Shown: piece by piece, positions 1-7,347 of the stretch
How the letters are laid out: the number at the start of each line of letters is the position of its first letter
Position numbering within the stretch: the stretch's first letter is position 1
NCBI GenBank assembly: GCA_964369475.1
Contig: CAYJFK010000032.1
Location: 1-26,064 of the forward strand
DNA length: 26,064 bases
Origin: CAYJFK01 sp964369475
GTDB taxonomy: Bacteria; Bacillota; Clostridia; Oscillospirales; Feifaniaceae
Direction: 5' to 3'
Translations under genes and position numbers: made by a program
The notes under the pieces: generated by a model
The model's database searches: none
What the model saw: only the letters and a program-made list of their open reading frames with translations
What the model was told of the DNA's origin: nothing

Positions 1-168
1 GGTGACCCCTGTAAATCCGAACCGCTTTAGTAGCGGTATGCCGCCCCGTAGCTTCCTTATAGCTCCTTGAAAGGCAACAAGCATTCCTTCGGAGCTATGC
101 CTCGCTACAAGACTGCATACCACTCCTAAAGCCCGAAGGGAATACTTGCTGTATTTACAGGGGTCACC
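1..168. repeat. MITE-like palindromic element, family A (copy E0)
   Basis: The ends are a perfect 16-bp terminal inverted repeat, GGTGACCCCTGTAAAT at 1-16 and its complement at 153-168. Inside, 24-41 pairs with 115-132 (16 of 18 positions), and AGCTCC at 61-66 pairs with GGAGCT at 91-96 around a loop holding AAGGCAACAAGCATTCC (71-87). The whole element can therefore fold into one long imperfect hairpin. It has no coding capacity of its own. The AATCCGAACC word at 14-23 and the loop word recur in the copy at 21915. The window starts at the edge, so the element may extend further left. The right end overlaps the stop codon of the XRE gene. Confidence 0.8.
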
Positions 169-403
169 CTAGTAGCTCGTCATATGTCGTGCAAAGTGCA
201 TCTCTTATTCCTTTTAGTTGCGATGCGTATATATGCTGTATGCCACGCTCGATTTTAACAAGTGTCTCCCTTGTTATCTTTATTCCGTCGAGCTGAAGAA
301 GTCGCACAAGCTCGGTTTGACCTATCTTTCGCTCAAGTCTTATATCCCTAATATTTTGCCCAATATTTACGATACCATCAGATTTTATTTTTTGCTCCCC
401 CAT
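164..403 (-). CDS. Small XRE-family helix-turn-helix regulator
   Basis: A 79-residue protein that is almost entirely a Cro/C1-type helix-turn-helix domain: IGQNIRDIRLERKIGQTEL, then an ITRETLVKIERG recognition segment and a closing ALCTTYDELLG. Such stand-alone XRE domains are usually DNA-binding repressors; the target is unknown. ATG 403 is chosen because GAGGTG lies 6-7 nt upstream; an upstream in-frame TTG at 415 falls on that ribosome-binding site. The TGA stop (164-166) lies inside the terminal repeat of the palindromic element 1-168, so the last residues were probably set by that insertion. It sits downstream of the rny/ymdB block on the same strand but beyond a hairpin at 433-468. Confidence 0.8.
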   Translation of the reverse strand: MGEQKIKSDGIVNIGQNIRDIRLERKIGQTELVRLLQLDGIKITRETLVKIERGIQHIYASQLKGIRDALCTTYDELLG

Positions 404-432
404 ATAACACCTCAATCAATGTGAACTTATTT

Positions 433-468
433 TACAGCTTGGAGAAATCACTTTTTCTCCAAGCTGTA
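433..468. repeat. Solo GCTTGGAGAAA hairpin (family H), likely terminator of the 542-1948 gene
   Basis: Perfect 15-bp arms at 433-447 and 454-468 (TACAGCTTGGAGAAA and its complement) with a 6-nt loop. It lies 74 bp past the stop of the minus-strand lipoprotein gene and could end that transcript, although no clear U-run follows. The same arm sequence recurs at about 3700, 7290, 11410 and 15057, so it is a dispersed repeat and not merely a local terminator. Confidence 0.75.
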
Positions 469-541
469 TTTAGCTTAACACCCACTCTGTCGACAGCAGA
501 CATAGCGGCAAGGCTACTGCTTCAATTGCACGCTCAACATA

Positions 542-1948
542 TTACCTTGGTGGAGCATAATTTTCTATACCGTTATAAGGGGCATAGAAAGTGGGCTCTA
601 TGTGCGGCAACAAATCCGTGTGTGCGGCCGTATCTTGCATTATGTAATATAGCGGAATTATCGGAAATGTACTGTCGAGCACCGTCATAACTGTCGACAT
701 ATCAGAAGCCTCGCCCGAACCCTTATAGTTTGCAAGCGCTTGGTCGAGCTCGGGAATGGAAATGCCTCCGAAGTTAAGATATCCGCCTGTAGCAACGAGG
801 GGGGTTATATCAAGGTCGGGGCTTAGCTTAACCTCGCCTATATACATGTCAAAATCCCCCGTAGTAAGAGCTCTTTCAAATTCTGCCGAAGATAGCGAAA
901 CTACCTCAACATCAATTCCGACAGCCCTAAGCTGGTATGCGACAGACTGCGCAACAGTAAGCTTTTCACTGCCGGCGGCCGAAACTATAAGCTTAAAGTC
1001 GGGCAAAGGTTCAACATAATCCGCACTATCTGGCGGTGGAGCGTCCCCCTCCGGCATGGTTACGGCAAAGACGGAACTTGCAAAAACAGGGTCGTACCCT
1101 CTCTCTACCGCCGTTTCGTCGTAGTGAAGATGATCGGGATGGATAGGGGATAGCGCCGTATAGCCTTGGGAGGAGTGGTTGTCGTCTATAATGGCCGTCC
1201 TGTTAAGGGCGGCCGATATTGCCACCCTTATCATGTTGTCCTCTATATTTGTTCCTATATATACAAGATTTGTCGTAGGAAAGCTGGCACCATAGCACCC
1301 TGTAACACCTGTAACGGCAGAGAGCTCGCCACTGCGGTAAAAGGTACCTGCCGCCTCGTCCCCTTCGGTGTCGAGTAGCTTTATCCTGTCAAGAGGAGCA
1401 TTAACATTCGACACAAGCCATTCCCCTTCAATGCTGTACGCTCCCTTTGTAAAGGGCATGGGGATATTAAGAAGGGGGGCAAAGTTTGCGTTTGGGCCAT
1501 TTAGCGTTATAGAGAGGTTATAATTATCGACCTGAGTTATAAGCGCAACATCTGCAAGACGTGCCCCATAACTGCCACCCTCTACTCGGATGCGCTCGAG
1601 TATCTCCACAACAGAAGCTGCAAGTGGCTCCTTTAAACTTATCTTAACATTTACACCATCTACCGTCACGCTCTCGGCAAGACCGCCTGACGGGGTGAAG
1701 TTTCCATCAAGCCCTACGAGCGGTAGATATATAAGGCTCGCAATGTCGAGGTTATACCTGCTTGTCGTCGTAACAATGTCAAAGCCTTCGTCCTTGTCGT
1801 AGGGCAAAACGACCTCGTAAAGCGGTGCGCTTTGCTCCTCCGTCACGAGCTGCTCGGGCTGGCCTATAACGGCAACAGCGTCGTCGCACCCTACAAGCAG
1901 CAACATAGCCGCCGCCATTATTGCGGCAAATAGCCTTTTTAGCCTCAT
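542..1948 (-). CDS. Solute-binding lipoprotein, peptide/nickel ABC transporter type (SBP_bac_5-like)
   Basis: A 468-residue secreted lipoprotein. A charged N-terminus, hydrophobic stretch and LVGC lipobox place the lipidated cysteine at residue 21. The mature part has family 5 solute-binding features: YNLDIASLIYLPLVGLDGN near the start, then a late segment with VAQSVAYQLRAVGIDVEVV and FDMYIGEVKLSPDLDITPL. Such proteins capture oligopeptides, nickel or similar ligands outside the cell for an ABC importer. No permease or ATPase gene is nearby, so it would need partners elsewhere or have another role. It is shorter than the usual 500-540 residues. The start follows AAAGGTGTGATTTA, and only 4 bp separate it from the pgeF stop, so it is co-transcribed with pgeF. 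Confidence 0.75.
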   Translation of the reverse strand: MRLKRLFAAIMAAAMLLLVGCDDAVAVIGQPEQLVTEEQSAPLYEVVLPYDKDEGFDIVTTTSRYNLDIASLIYLPLVGLDGNFTPSGGLAESVTVDGVNVKISLKEPLAASVVEILERIRVEGGSYGARLADVALITQVDNYNLSITLNGPNANFAPLLNIPMPFTKGAYSIEGEWLVSNVNAPLDRIKLLDTEGDEAAGTFYRSGELSAVTGVTGCYGASFPTTNLVYIGTNIEDNMIRVAISAALNRTAIIDDNHSSQGYTALSPIHPDHLHYDETAVERGYDPVFASSVFAVTMPEGDAPPPDSADYVEPLPDFKLIVSAAGSEKLTVAQSVAYQLRAVGIDVEVVSLSSAEFERALTTGDFDMYIGEVKLSPDLDITPLVATGGYLNFGGISIPELDQALANYKGSGEASDMSTVMTVLDSTFPIIPLYYIMQDTAAHTDLLPHIEPTFYAPYNGIENYAPPR

Positions 1949-1952
1949 TAAA

Positions 1953-2750
1953 TCACACCTTTATTCCAATTGCGGCCATCAAAACACCACGTACCTCGCC
2001 ATGCGCCCTGTGAGAGAAAAACAAATCCTTTTGCTCCATGGTGCACATACCGAGACATGTAATATTAGAAGGGTCGACCCCCTCCGCCACTGCGCTATCC
2101 TCGCAGACAGACCAAAGGTCTATGTGGGGCTTATTGTAACCGCCAATAACATACTTTTTGTCAAACTGCTCGGCGACTTCCTCCCCAACTTCAAAGCAAG
2201 ATGGGCATATGGACGGGCCTATCGCCATTATAATCTTAGAAGGATCAGCGCCATATCGCTCCTTCATAAGGCGCACTGCATTACCTACAATGCCTGCCTT
2301 AGTCCCACGCCAACCCGAGTGCACCGCACCAAAACAGGCGGCACTCGGCTCGTAGAGCAAAATCGGTATACAGTCGGCAAAATAGCAAACGGGGAATATG
2401 CCGGCAGTGCCGCAAACACTGCCGTCTGCATCTGCTATCTCGCCCTCTACAAAGGGGTTGTATATCCCGTCCTCGGGCATGACAAGCACCTTGTCGGAAT
2501 GAACCTGACGAACGGCACAAAGCCCCTCGGGAAGCGCACCTATCGCATTTGCAAATAGGCGGTAATTCTCCTTAACATGCTCTGCGTTATCCCCACGGCG
2601 AAAGCCGAAGTTCATGCCGTCAAAAGGGGGAGCGCTAACCCCACCCTCACGAGTGGAAAACCCCGCCGCAAGCTCGCTGTGCTTTGCAAAATCAGGGGTC
2701 GTTAAATATGGAATACCGCCATTATTTATAACAAGCTTTTCAAACTTCAT
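1953..2750 (-). CDS. pgeF: Peptidoglycan editing factor PgeF (YfiH/YlmD, multicopper oxidase-fold family DUF152)
   Basis: A 265-residue protein of the PgeF/YfiH family, whose members remove misincorporated residues from cell-wall precursors (L-Ser at the second stem position in E. coli) and also show purine nucleoside activity. The conserved metal-site motifs are present: RQVHSDKV (His84), FADCIPILLYEP (Cys127) and AVHSGWRGT (His144), followed by GPSICPSCFEVG and a C-terminal FFSHRAHG. ATG 2750 is preferred over the longer frame from 2786 because AAAGGG sits just upstream and family homology begins there. It lies 64 bp after ymdB and 4 bp before the lipoprotein gene, consistent with one transcript. 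Length is typical. Confidence 0.9.
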   Translation of the reverse strand: MKFEKLVINNGGIPYLTTPDFAKHSELAAGFSTREGGVSAPPFDGMNFGFRRGDNAEHVKENYRLFANAIGALPEGLCAVRQVHSDKVLVMPEDGIYNPFVEGEIADADGSVCGTAGIFPVCYFADCIPILLYEPSAACFGAVHSGWRGTKAGIVGNAVRLMKERYGADPSKIIMAIGPSICPSCFEVGEEVAEQFDKKYVIGGYNKPHIDLWSVCEDSAVAEGVDPSNITCLGMCTMEQKDLFFSHRAHGEVRGVLMAAIGIKV

Positions 2751-2814
2751 TTTTTCCCTTTCAATGACGGGGCACAATGCCCACACCGCAATATGCCCAC
2801 AAAAACTTCCGATA

Positions 2815-3594
2815 CTACTTTATCTCGACTCGCTCTATCGAAGTTGCCTTGCCTGTGTTTTGGTCTACCTCGATAAGAGCGCCGCAGAGCGTAACATCTC
2901 CCTTGCCAGACTTAAACCTAACGGGAAGGCCGTAGAGGAACTTTTCTATAACCTCCTCCTTGCCGACACCTATAATAGAGTCGCAAGGCCCTGTCATGCC
3001 AAGATCACTCATAAATGCCGTGCCACCTTCAAGTATCTGCTGATCTGCCGTCTGCACATGGGTGTGAGTGCCGACAACAGCCGTAACCATGCCGTCGAGA
3101 TAGCAAGCAAGAGCCTTTTTCTCGCTCGTTGCCTCGGCGTGAAAGTCGATAATGCGAATAAGAACATCGCCCTTGTCCTTGGCAGTGATCTCCTTTGCCG
3201 TCTTAAATGGGCAGGCAAGAGGGCCGCCATTCATATAAACGAGCCCCATAAGCGAGACTACCTCTACAATGCCAAAGGGTGTCTTAACCCTCGCAACACC
3301 ACTGCCGGGAACATCGGACGGGTAGTTGTGCGGACGCAAAACAAGTGGATTATCATCGAGCATGTCACGCAGTTCACGTCTGTTCCACACGTGATTGCCC
3401 GTCGTTATAACATCGGCACCCGAGGCTAAAATTGTCTTGGCATCGTTTGGCAAAAGCCCATTGCCGGGGGAGGCATTCTCGCCGTTTACAATGCAAAAAT
3501 CCACCCCGAGAAGCTGTCTTATCCCCCAAAGCCTTTTGGAAATAAATTCGGTACCGAGAGAACCGACAACGTCTCCAATACATAATATTTTCAA
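2815..3594 (-). CDS. ymdB: YmdB-family metallophosphoesterase (TIGR00282)
   Basis: A 259-residue calcineurin-like phosphoesterase of the YmdB family, described in Bacillus as a 2',3'-cyclic nucleotide phosphodiesterase affecting biofilm and sporulation-related expression. The metal ligands are visible in order: GDVVGS (Asp8), VNGENA (Asn37, Glu39, Asn40), TTGNHVWN (Asn67, His68), IDFHAEATSEK, and VGTHTHVQTAD. Length matches the family. The start is a TTG with AGGAG 7 nt upstream. As in Bacillus it lies downstream of rny, but here a Rho-independent terminator and a dispersed hairpin separate the two, so expression may be partly independent. It probably heads a unit with pgeF and the solute-binding lipoprotein. 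Confidence 0.92.
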   Translation of the reverse strand: MKILCIGDVVGSLGTEFISKRLWGIRQLLGVDFCIVNGENASPGNGLLPNDAKTILASGADVITTGNHVWNRRELRDMLDDNPLVLRPHNYPSDVPGSGVARVKTPFGIVEVVSLMGLVYMNGGPLACPFKTAKEITAKDKGDVLIRIIDFHAEATSEKKALACYLDGMVTAVVGTHTHVQTADQQILEGGTAFMSDLGMTGPCDSIIGVGKEEVIEKFLYGLPVRFKSGKGDVTLCGALIEVDQNTGKATSIERVEIK

Positions 3595-3690
3595 ATTAAC
3601 ACTCCTATGCTTAATATGAGTAGTAGAACCTGTACTCCTACTGTAAATTCTATAATAGATTATTCAAAACTTATTATCTGTTTTAATATA

Positions 3691-3736
3691 TAATTATCAG
3701 GCTGGAAAAAACACTTTTTTTCCAAGCTGTAATTAT
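3691..3736. repeat. Degenerate family H hairpin between rny and ymdB
   Basis: The arms TAATTA plus CAG-CTGGAAAAAA pair imperfectly with TTTTTTCCAAGCTG plus TAATTA around a short CACT-type loop. The core matches the hairpins at 433-468 and 11410-11441. The rest of the 3595-3912 gap holds a short direct repeat, ACGCATTAGC at 3820-3829 and 3841-3850, each associated with a GTTGCAC word, and the rny terminator. I saw no gene there. Confidence 0.65.
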
Positions 3737-3880
3737 ATCAACATATTGTGACGGCATTATGTCTATCATCATACAAAAAAGCGAATAAAGCGTTGCACAT
3801 ACTCGAGTAAGCGCTATCCACGCATTAGCAAAAGTTGCACACGCATTAGCCACTTCTTAAAACTGCCGTCATATGTTTAA

Positions 3881-3907
3881 AACCCCTGCGGCATACACCG
3901 CAGGGGT
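3881..3907 (-). terminator. Rho-independent terminator after rny
   Basis: ACCCCTGCGG (3882-3891) pairs perfectly with 3898-3907 around a 6-nt loop. Read on the minus strand, a TTTT run follows. It lies 6 bp beyond the rny stop. Confidence 0.85.
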
Positions 3908-3912
3908 CTTGA

Positions 3913-5460
3913 TTATTTGGCGTAATCTATCGCACGGCTTTCCCTGACAATATTTATCTTTATCTGACCAGGGTACTCCATCTCGCTTTCAATACGCTTT
4001 ACTATCTCTCTTGCAAGTAACGGCATAGAATCGTCCGACACTTGCTCAGGTTTTACCATTATACGAATCTCTCTGCCTGCCTGAATTGCAAAGGAACGCT
4101 CGACACCCTCGAAGGAGGAGGATATTTCCTCGAGCTTCTGAAGGCGCTTTATGTATGCCTCCAAATTCTCTCGTCTTGCTCCGGGGCGTGCCGCTGAAAT
4201 AGCGTCTGCCGCTTGGACAAGACATGCAATTATAGAAGTAGGCTCGACATCGCCGTGGTGCGACTCGATCGAGTTTATAACAACATTGTTTTCCTTGTAC
4301 TTCTTGGCAACATCAACGCCTATCTGAATGTGCGAACCCTCGATTTCGTGGTCAAGCGCCTTTCCGATGTCGTGAAGTAGGCCGGCTCTCTTTGCAAGAG
4401 CAATGTCCACACCGAGTTCTGCCGCCATTATACCTGTAATGTGAGAAACTTCTATCGAGTGTAGAAGAACATTCTGACCGTAAGATGTGCGATACCTCAT
4501 CTTGCCGAGCAGCTTAACGAGCTCTGGATGTAGGCCGTAGACACCTGTCTCGAATGTCGCCCTCTCGCCCTCTTGCTTGATGGCCGCCTCAACGTCCCTC
4601 TTGGCACGCTCGACAGCTTCTTCAATCTTGGAGGGGTGAATACGTCCGTCGTTAACAAGGCGCTCAAGGGCAATCCTTGCAATCTCACGGCGCACAGGGT
4701 CAAAACAGGAAATTGTTATAGCTTCTGGGGTATCGTCTATAATAAGATCAACCCCTGTTATTGTCTCTATTGTGCGGATGTTGCGACCTTCTCTACCGAT
4801 AATTCTGCCCTTCATCTCGTCTGTCGGAAGTGCAACTACCGATACTGTCGTTTCGGCAACATAGTCGGCGGCATACCTCTGGATGGCAGATGTTATAATC
4901 TCCCTCGCCTTTTGGTCGCCCTCCTCCTTTGTCTTTGCCTCGATTTCCTTAATCTTCATTGCCGCTTCGTGCTTAATCTCGTTTTCAAGCGTCGTAAGTA
5001 AATGATCCTTAGCTTGCTCTACTGTAAAGCCCGAAATCTCCTGAAGTTTGTCCATCTGAGCGGTCTTAAGTCCTTCGACCTGCTCTTTAACCTTTTCCGC
5101 CTCGGAAATTTTGTTTGCAATCTGTTCTTCCTTTGTTTCAAGTGCCTCTGTTTTCTTATCAAGGCTCTCTTCCTTTTGGGCTATTCTTCTCTCTTGCTTT
5201 GTTACCTCAGCCCTGCGCTCTTTTAGCTCTTTTTCAGCCTCCGCTTTTATACGAATAGCTTCCTCTTTTGCTTCAAGTGTAGTCTCTTTTTTCTTTGCCT
5301 CCGCCGAGCGGATTGCTTCATTAATAATTCTCTTTGCCTCGGTCTCGGCAGAGCCTATCTCGGACTCTGCAACCTTCTTTCTATATACAGTGCCGCAGAA
5401 AAAGAACACAACTGCACTAACTGCAACAGCGATTATATAGGGCAACAGCTCACCAATCAT
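3913..5460 (-). CDS. rny: Ribonuclease Y
   Basis: A 515-residue membrane-anchored endoribonuclease that initiates bulk mRNA decay and cuts riboswitch and operon transcripts in Bacillota. Order of domains: an N-terminal membrane helix (about residues 3-23), a long charged coiled coil rich in Glu/Lys/Ala to about 190, a KH domain with GRIIGREGRNIRTIE near 215-230, and an HD domain with LLHDIGKALD near 360 and ESHHGDVEP further on. The ending EYPGQIKINIVRE is typical. Full length is about the family norm. The start has AGGAGG upstream. A consensus promoter lies about 250 nt upstream, so the mRNA carries a long structured leader. A terminator separates it from downstream ymdB. Confidence 0.97.
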   Translation of the reverse strand: MIGELLPYIIAVAVSAVVFFFCGTVYRKKVAESEIGSAETEAKRIINEAIRSAEAKKKETTLEAKEEAIRIKAEAEKELKERRAEVTKQERRIAQKEESLDKKTEALETKEEQIANKISEAEKVKEQVEGLKTAQMDKLQEISGFTVEQAKDHLLTTLENEIKHEAAMKIKEIEAKTKEEGDQKAREIITSAIQRYAADYVAETTVSVVALPTDEMKGRIIGREGRNIRTIETITGVDLIIDDTPEAITISCFDPVRREIARIALERLVNDGRIHPSKIEEAVERAKRDVEAAIKQEGERATFETGVYGLHPELVKLLGKMRYRTSYGQNVLLHSIEVSHITGIMAAELGVDIALAKRAGLLHDIGKALDHEIEGSHIQIGVDVAKKYKENNVVINSIESHHGDVEPTSIIACLVQAADAISAARPGARRENLEAYIKRLQKLEEISSSFEGVERSFAIQAGREIRIMVKPEQVSDDSMPLLAREIVKRIESEMEYPGQIKINIVRESRAIDYAK

Positions 5461-5709
5461 TTAAAGGCCTCCTTTCTTTTTTCTTGGTTTTGGCATAAAC
5501 CCCAAGAAAAGCCCTCTAGAGCCGTCGTCTTAATTCATATTTTGTTTTCTTATATACAATCTATAAACATTAAACGAATATCTTGGCATTATGCCGTTTT
5601 AATACAATATACTTGCAAAGTGCCTCCCATATACATAAGCGACACCCATTTTGTCGATACGTGACATGCGCTGTTGTTTTTGGCACAAAAACAACATGGT
5701 CACTCAACA
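5461..5709 (-). promoter_or_regulatory. Long structured 5' leader of rny
   Basis: From the predicted start near 5709 to the rny ATG the minus strand holds several stem-loops. One has perfect 11-bp arms (TGTTGTTTTTG at 5672-5682 with 5686-5696), extended by a bulged GTGAC-ATG/CATGTCAC outer stem. Others are CGACA...TGTCG, GGCAT-A-ATGCC, and TTCTTGG...CCAAGAA at about 5479-5510, just upstream of the AGGAGG site. It resembles no riboswitch class I can recognise. Such a leader could allow RNase Y or another factor to control rny mRNA. Confidence 0.6.
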
Positions 5710-5715
5710 CCCTTT

Positions 5716-5745
5716 ATTATAAAATTAAAAGTAGTGAAGTGTCAA
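5716..5745 (-). promoter_or_regulatory. Sigma-A-type promoter for rny
   Basis: On the minus strand a perfect TTGACA (-35, complement of 5740-5745) and a perfect TATAAT (-10, complement of 5716-5721) are separated by 18 bp. Confidence 0.8.
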
Positions 5746-5860
5746 GTGATATTATAGGAAAAAACACTAATAATTCATAAGAATTATACCAAATTGTCAA
5801 AATTATCCGAAATATTCTTTTCGAAAGTTAAAATATAGAAACTCATAATTCTATTTTCAG

Positions 5861-5893
5861 AAAAAATTTGGGTCGAGGCATATGCCTCGACCC
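5861..5893 (-). terminator. Terminator of the C39-like lipoprotein gene
   Basis: A perfect 24-nt palindrome with 12-bp arms (GGGTCGAGGCAT) at 5870-5893, followed on the minus strand by AAATTTTTT. It lies 43 bp beyond the gene's stop. Confidence 0.88.
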
Positions 5894-5935
5894 ATGGTTT
5901 GAGTTATAGTTACGGTTGTTAAGATTTAATAAGTC

Positions 5936-6826
5936 CTACTTAAGGGATACTGTGCAAAATAGCATGTCACGCTCTTCGATGCCAAAGCCATCTTCGAAGA
6001 AATCGTACATTGTCCAGTTGTAGTAAAAACGCTCGGCAGGGTATATGCCGTAGCCGTCCTGGTTGTGGTCTGTTGTGTCGTAGGAGTCTGCAACAATCAT
6101 AACGTCGTCTCCGTAGTAGTCGGCCGTTCCCATGTTGTCGTAGCCTATGATTGTCTGCCAGTGACCGCCCCAATCGTTCCATGCAATCATAATTGGCTGA
6201 CCGTTTGCAAGTAGCTCTTGAATCTTATCAAGTGTCATGTACTCGTAAACAGCGTCGCCCTCGTAGTCGTATGTGCTCTCTACATTGAAAGCATCAAAGG
6301 ACTCCATTATGTCAACAATGTCGAAAAGTGTAGTTGCGGCAGGGTCCATTCCGTTCGAACGCATAGCGGCAAGAGTTTCCTCTGTGTGGTCGCCAAGCAT
6401 GTCGAAGTGGTTTAGAGCCATTACAACGCTTGTAATGCCGCAAGACCATTCCGATGTCTGCTGCATTGTCTCGTAGTTAGAGATGATTGTAAGCGAGTCT
6501 GTGCTCGTCATGTTGTAAAAGTCAGGCGATGTAAAGTATGGGGAATCCTCGTGGTCGCCCATTCTCTCAACGCTGTCTGCACCGTATTCGTGTAGGTCGA
6601 CACCGTAGGGAATCTTCATCTCGTCCGAAAAGTTCTTTGTGGAAGTAACCTCTGCAACGGCATCGGCGTCAACATCGCCTGCAACCTCTGCCTCGGCATT
6701 TACGTCCTCTACTACAACCGCATCTGCATCACCTGCATCTGCCGGTTCTTCGGTTTGTGCACATCCTGTGAATAGCATTGTGCAAAGCACTGCTACCGAC
6801 ATTAAAGATACAATTAGTTTTTTCAA
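5936..6826 (-). CDS. C39-like peptidase lipoprotein (papain-like Cys-His-Asp)
   Basis: A 296-residue exported lipoprotein. MKKLIVSLM plus a hydrophobic core ends in FTGC (lipidated Cys22). An acidic Asp/Ala/Val-rich linker runs to about residue 60, and a C39-like papain-fold domain follows. The likely catalytic residues are visible: Gln122 or Gln123 before TSEWSCGITS (Cys129), GGHWQTIIGYD (His222) and MIVADSYDT (Asp247). Cys-Gly-ITS followed by a GGHWxxIIGY motif is typical of peptidase_C39_2 proteins, which include peptidase-like surface proteins of unknown substrate. The start is TTG 6826, supported by AGGAG 9 nt upstream. No transporter gene adjoins it, so bacteriocin leader cleavage is unlikely. 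It is monocistronic with its own terminator. Confidence 0.8.
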   Translation of the reverse strand: MKKLIVSLMSVAVLCTMLFTGCAQTEEPADAGDADAVVVEDVNAEAEVAGDVDADAVAEVTSTKNFSDEMKIPYGVDLHEYGADSVERMGDHEDSPYFTSPDFYNMTSTDSLTIISNYETMQQTSEWSCGITSVVMALNHFDMLGDHTEETLAAMRSNGMDPAATTLFDIVDIMESFDAFNVESTYDYEGDAVYEYMTLDKIQELLANGQPIMIAWNDWGGHWQTIIGYDNMGTADYYGDDVMIVADSYDTTDHNQDGYGIYPAERFYYNWTMYDFFEDGFGIEERDMLFCTVSLK

Positions 6827-7256
6827 AGTAAAAATCTCCTTTTCACCAAAAATAAAATTAATTGTACTTGATCACATTACCATTTTGTATTATTTATTAT
6901 GTTTCCATCTTGCAATGTAGCATTTTTATTTATCCATATTGGCATTTGAGTCTATGTAGTAAATAAAATTACTTATTAATACTCTCGTTGTTTCACAAGT
7001 ACGTCGAGGAATTTTCTCCTCAAAGTATAGGTAAAATAACAAATAGAGTTAAACCTACCTGCTAATCGGCTTTGATTCATGGCTGTCCGTATGGCCGTTT
7101 TACGTATAATTGTAAATACGCAGAATCAGGGATTAGTAATTAGATTCTCATTAACCGTAACTCAAACTCCTTTCCATAAGTCACGATTCTATCAAATATT
7201 GCCATGCATGTCAATAGATTGTTTTCAAAATAACAATAATCAAAAAATGTCCCTCC
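6827..7256. other. Intergenic region between divergent genes
   Basis: This AT-rich gap separates the minus-strand C39-like lipoprotein from the plus-strand GTPase. Beyond the TTG-associated AGGAG near 6836-6840 and a short GAGGA...TCCTC hairpin at 7006-7021 I see no gene or repeat. Weak promoter-like words for the lipoprotein (for example TACAAT on the minus strand near 6860) are not convincing. Confidence 0.5.
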
Positions 7257-7285
7257 TTGTAAAGAGGGCGGCTCTTTGATATAAT
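7257..7285 (+). promoter_or_regulatory. Promoter of the GTPase-NYN fusion gene
   Basis: TTGTAA at 7257-7262, a 17-bp spacer, and TATAAT at 7280-7285 preceded by TGA (extended -10). The predicted leader is about 55 nt and contains the hairpin at 7289-7313. Confidence 0.75.
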
Positions 7286-7288
7286 CAA

Positions 7289-7313
7289 GCTTAGAGAATT
7301 TTTTTCTCCAAAC
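7289..7313. repeat. Degenerate family H hairpin in the GTPase leader
   Basis: AGCTTAGAGAA faces TTCTCCAAACT across a T-rich loop with two mismatches. The arm sequence is the same dispersed word seen at 433 and 11410. It lies between the predicted transcription start and the AAAGGA ribosome-binding site. Confidence 0.5.
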
Positions 7314-7347
7314 TGATAACGGCATTACTACAAGAAAGGACGGGCAT

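Noticed and set aside
1..168. Integron attC site
   Set aside because: The element is an imperfect palindrome of suitable size, but the expected GTTRRRY/RYYYAAC core sites are not present and no integrase or cassette structure is seen.
2001..3429. Long plus-strand open frames (185 and 271 codons)
   Set aside because: They are antisense to pgeF and ymdB, which have complete family motifs, ribosome-binding sites and normal length.
3820..3850. Direct repeat ACGCATTAGC twice with 21-bp period, considered as a CRISPR or iteron seed
   Set aside because: Only two short copies, no further units and no cas or replication gene.
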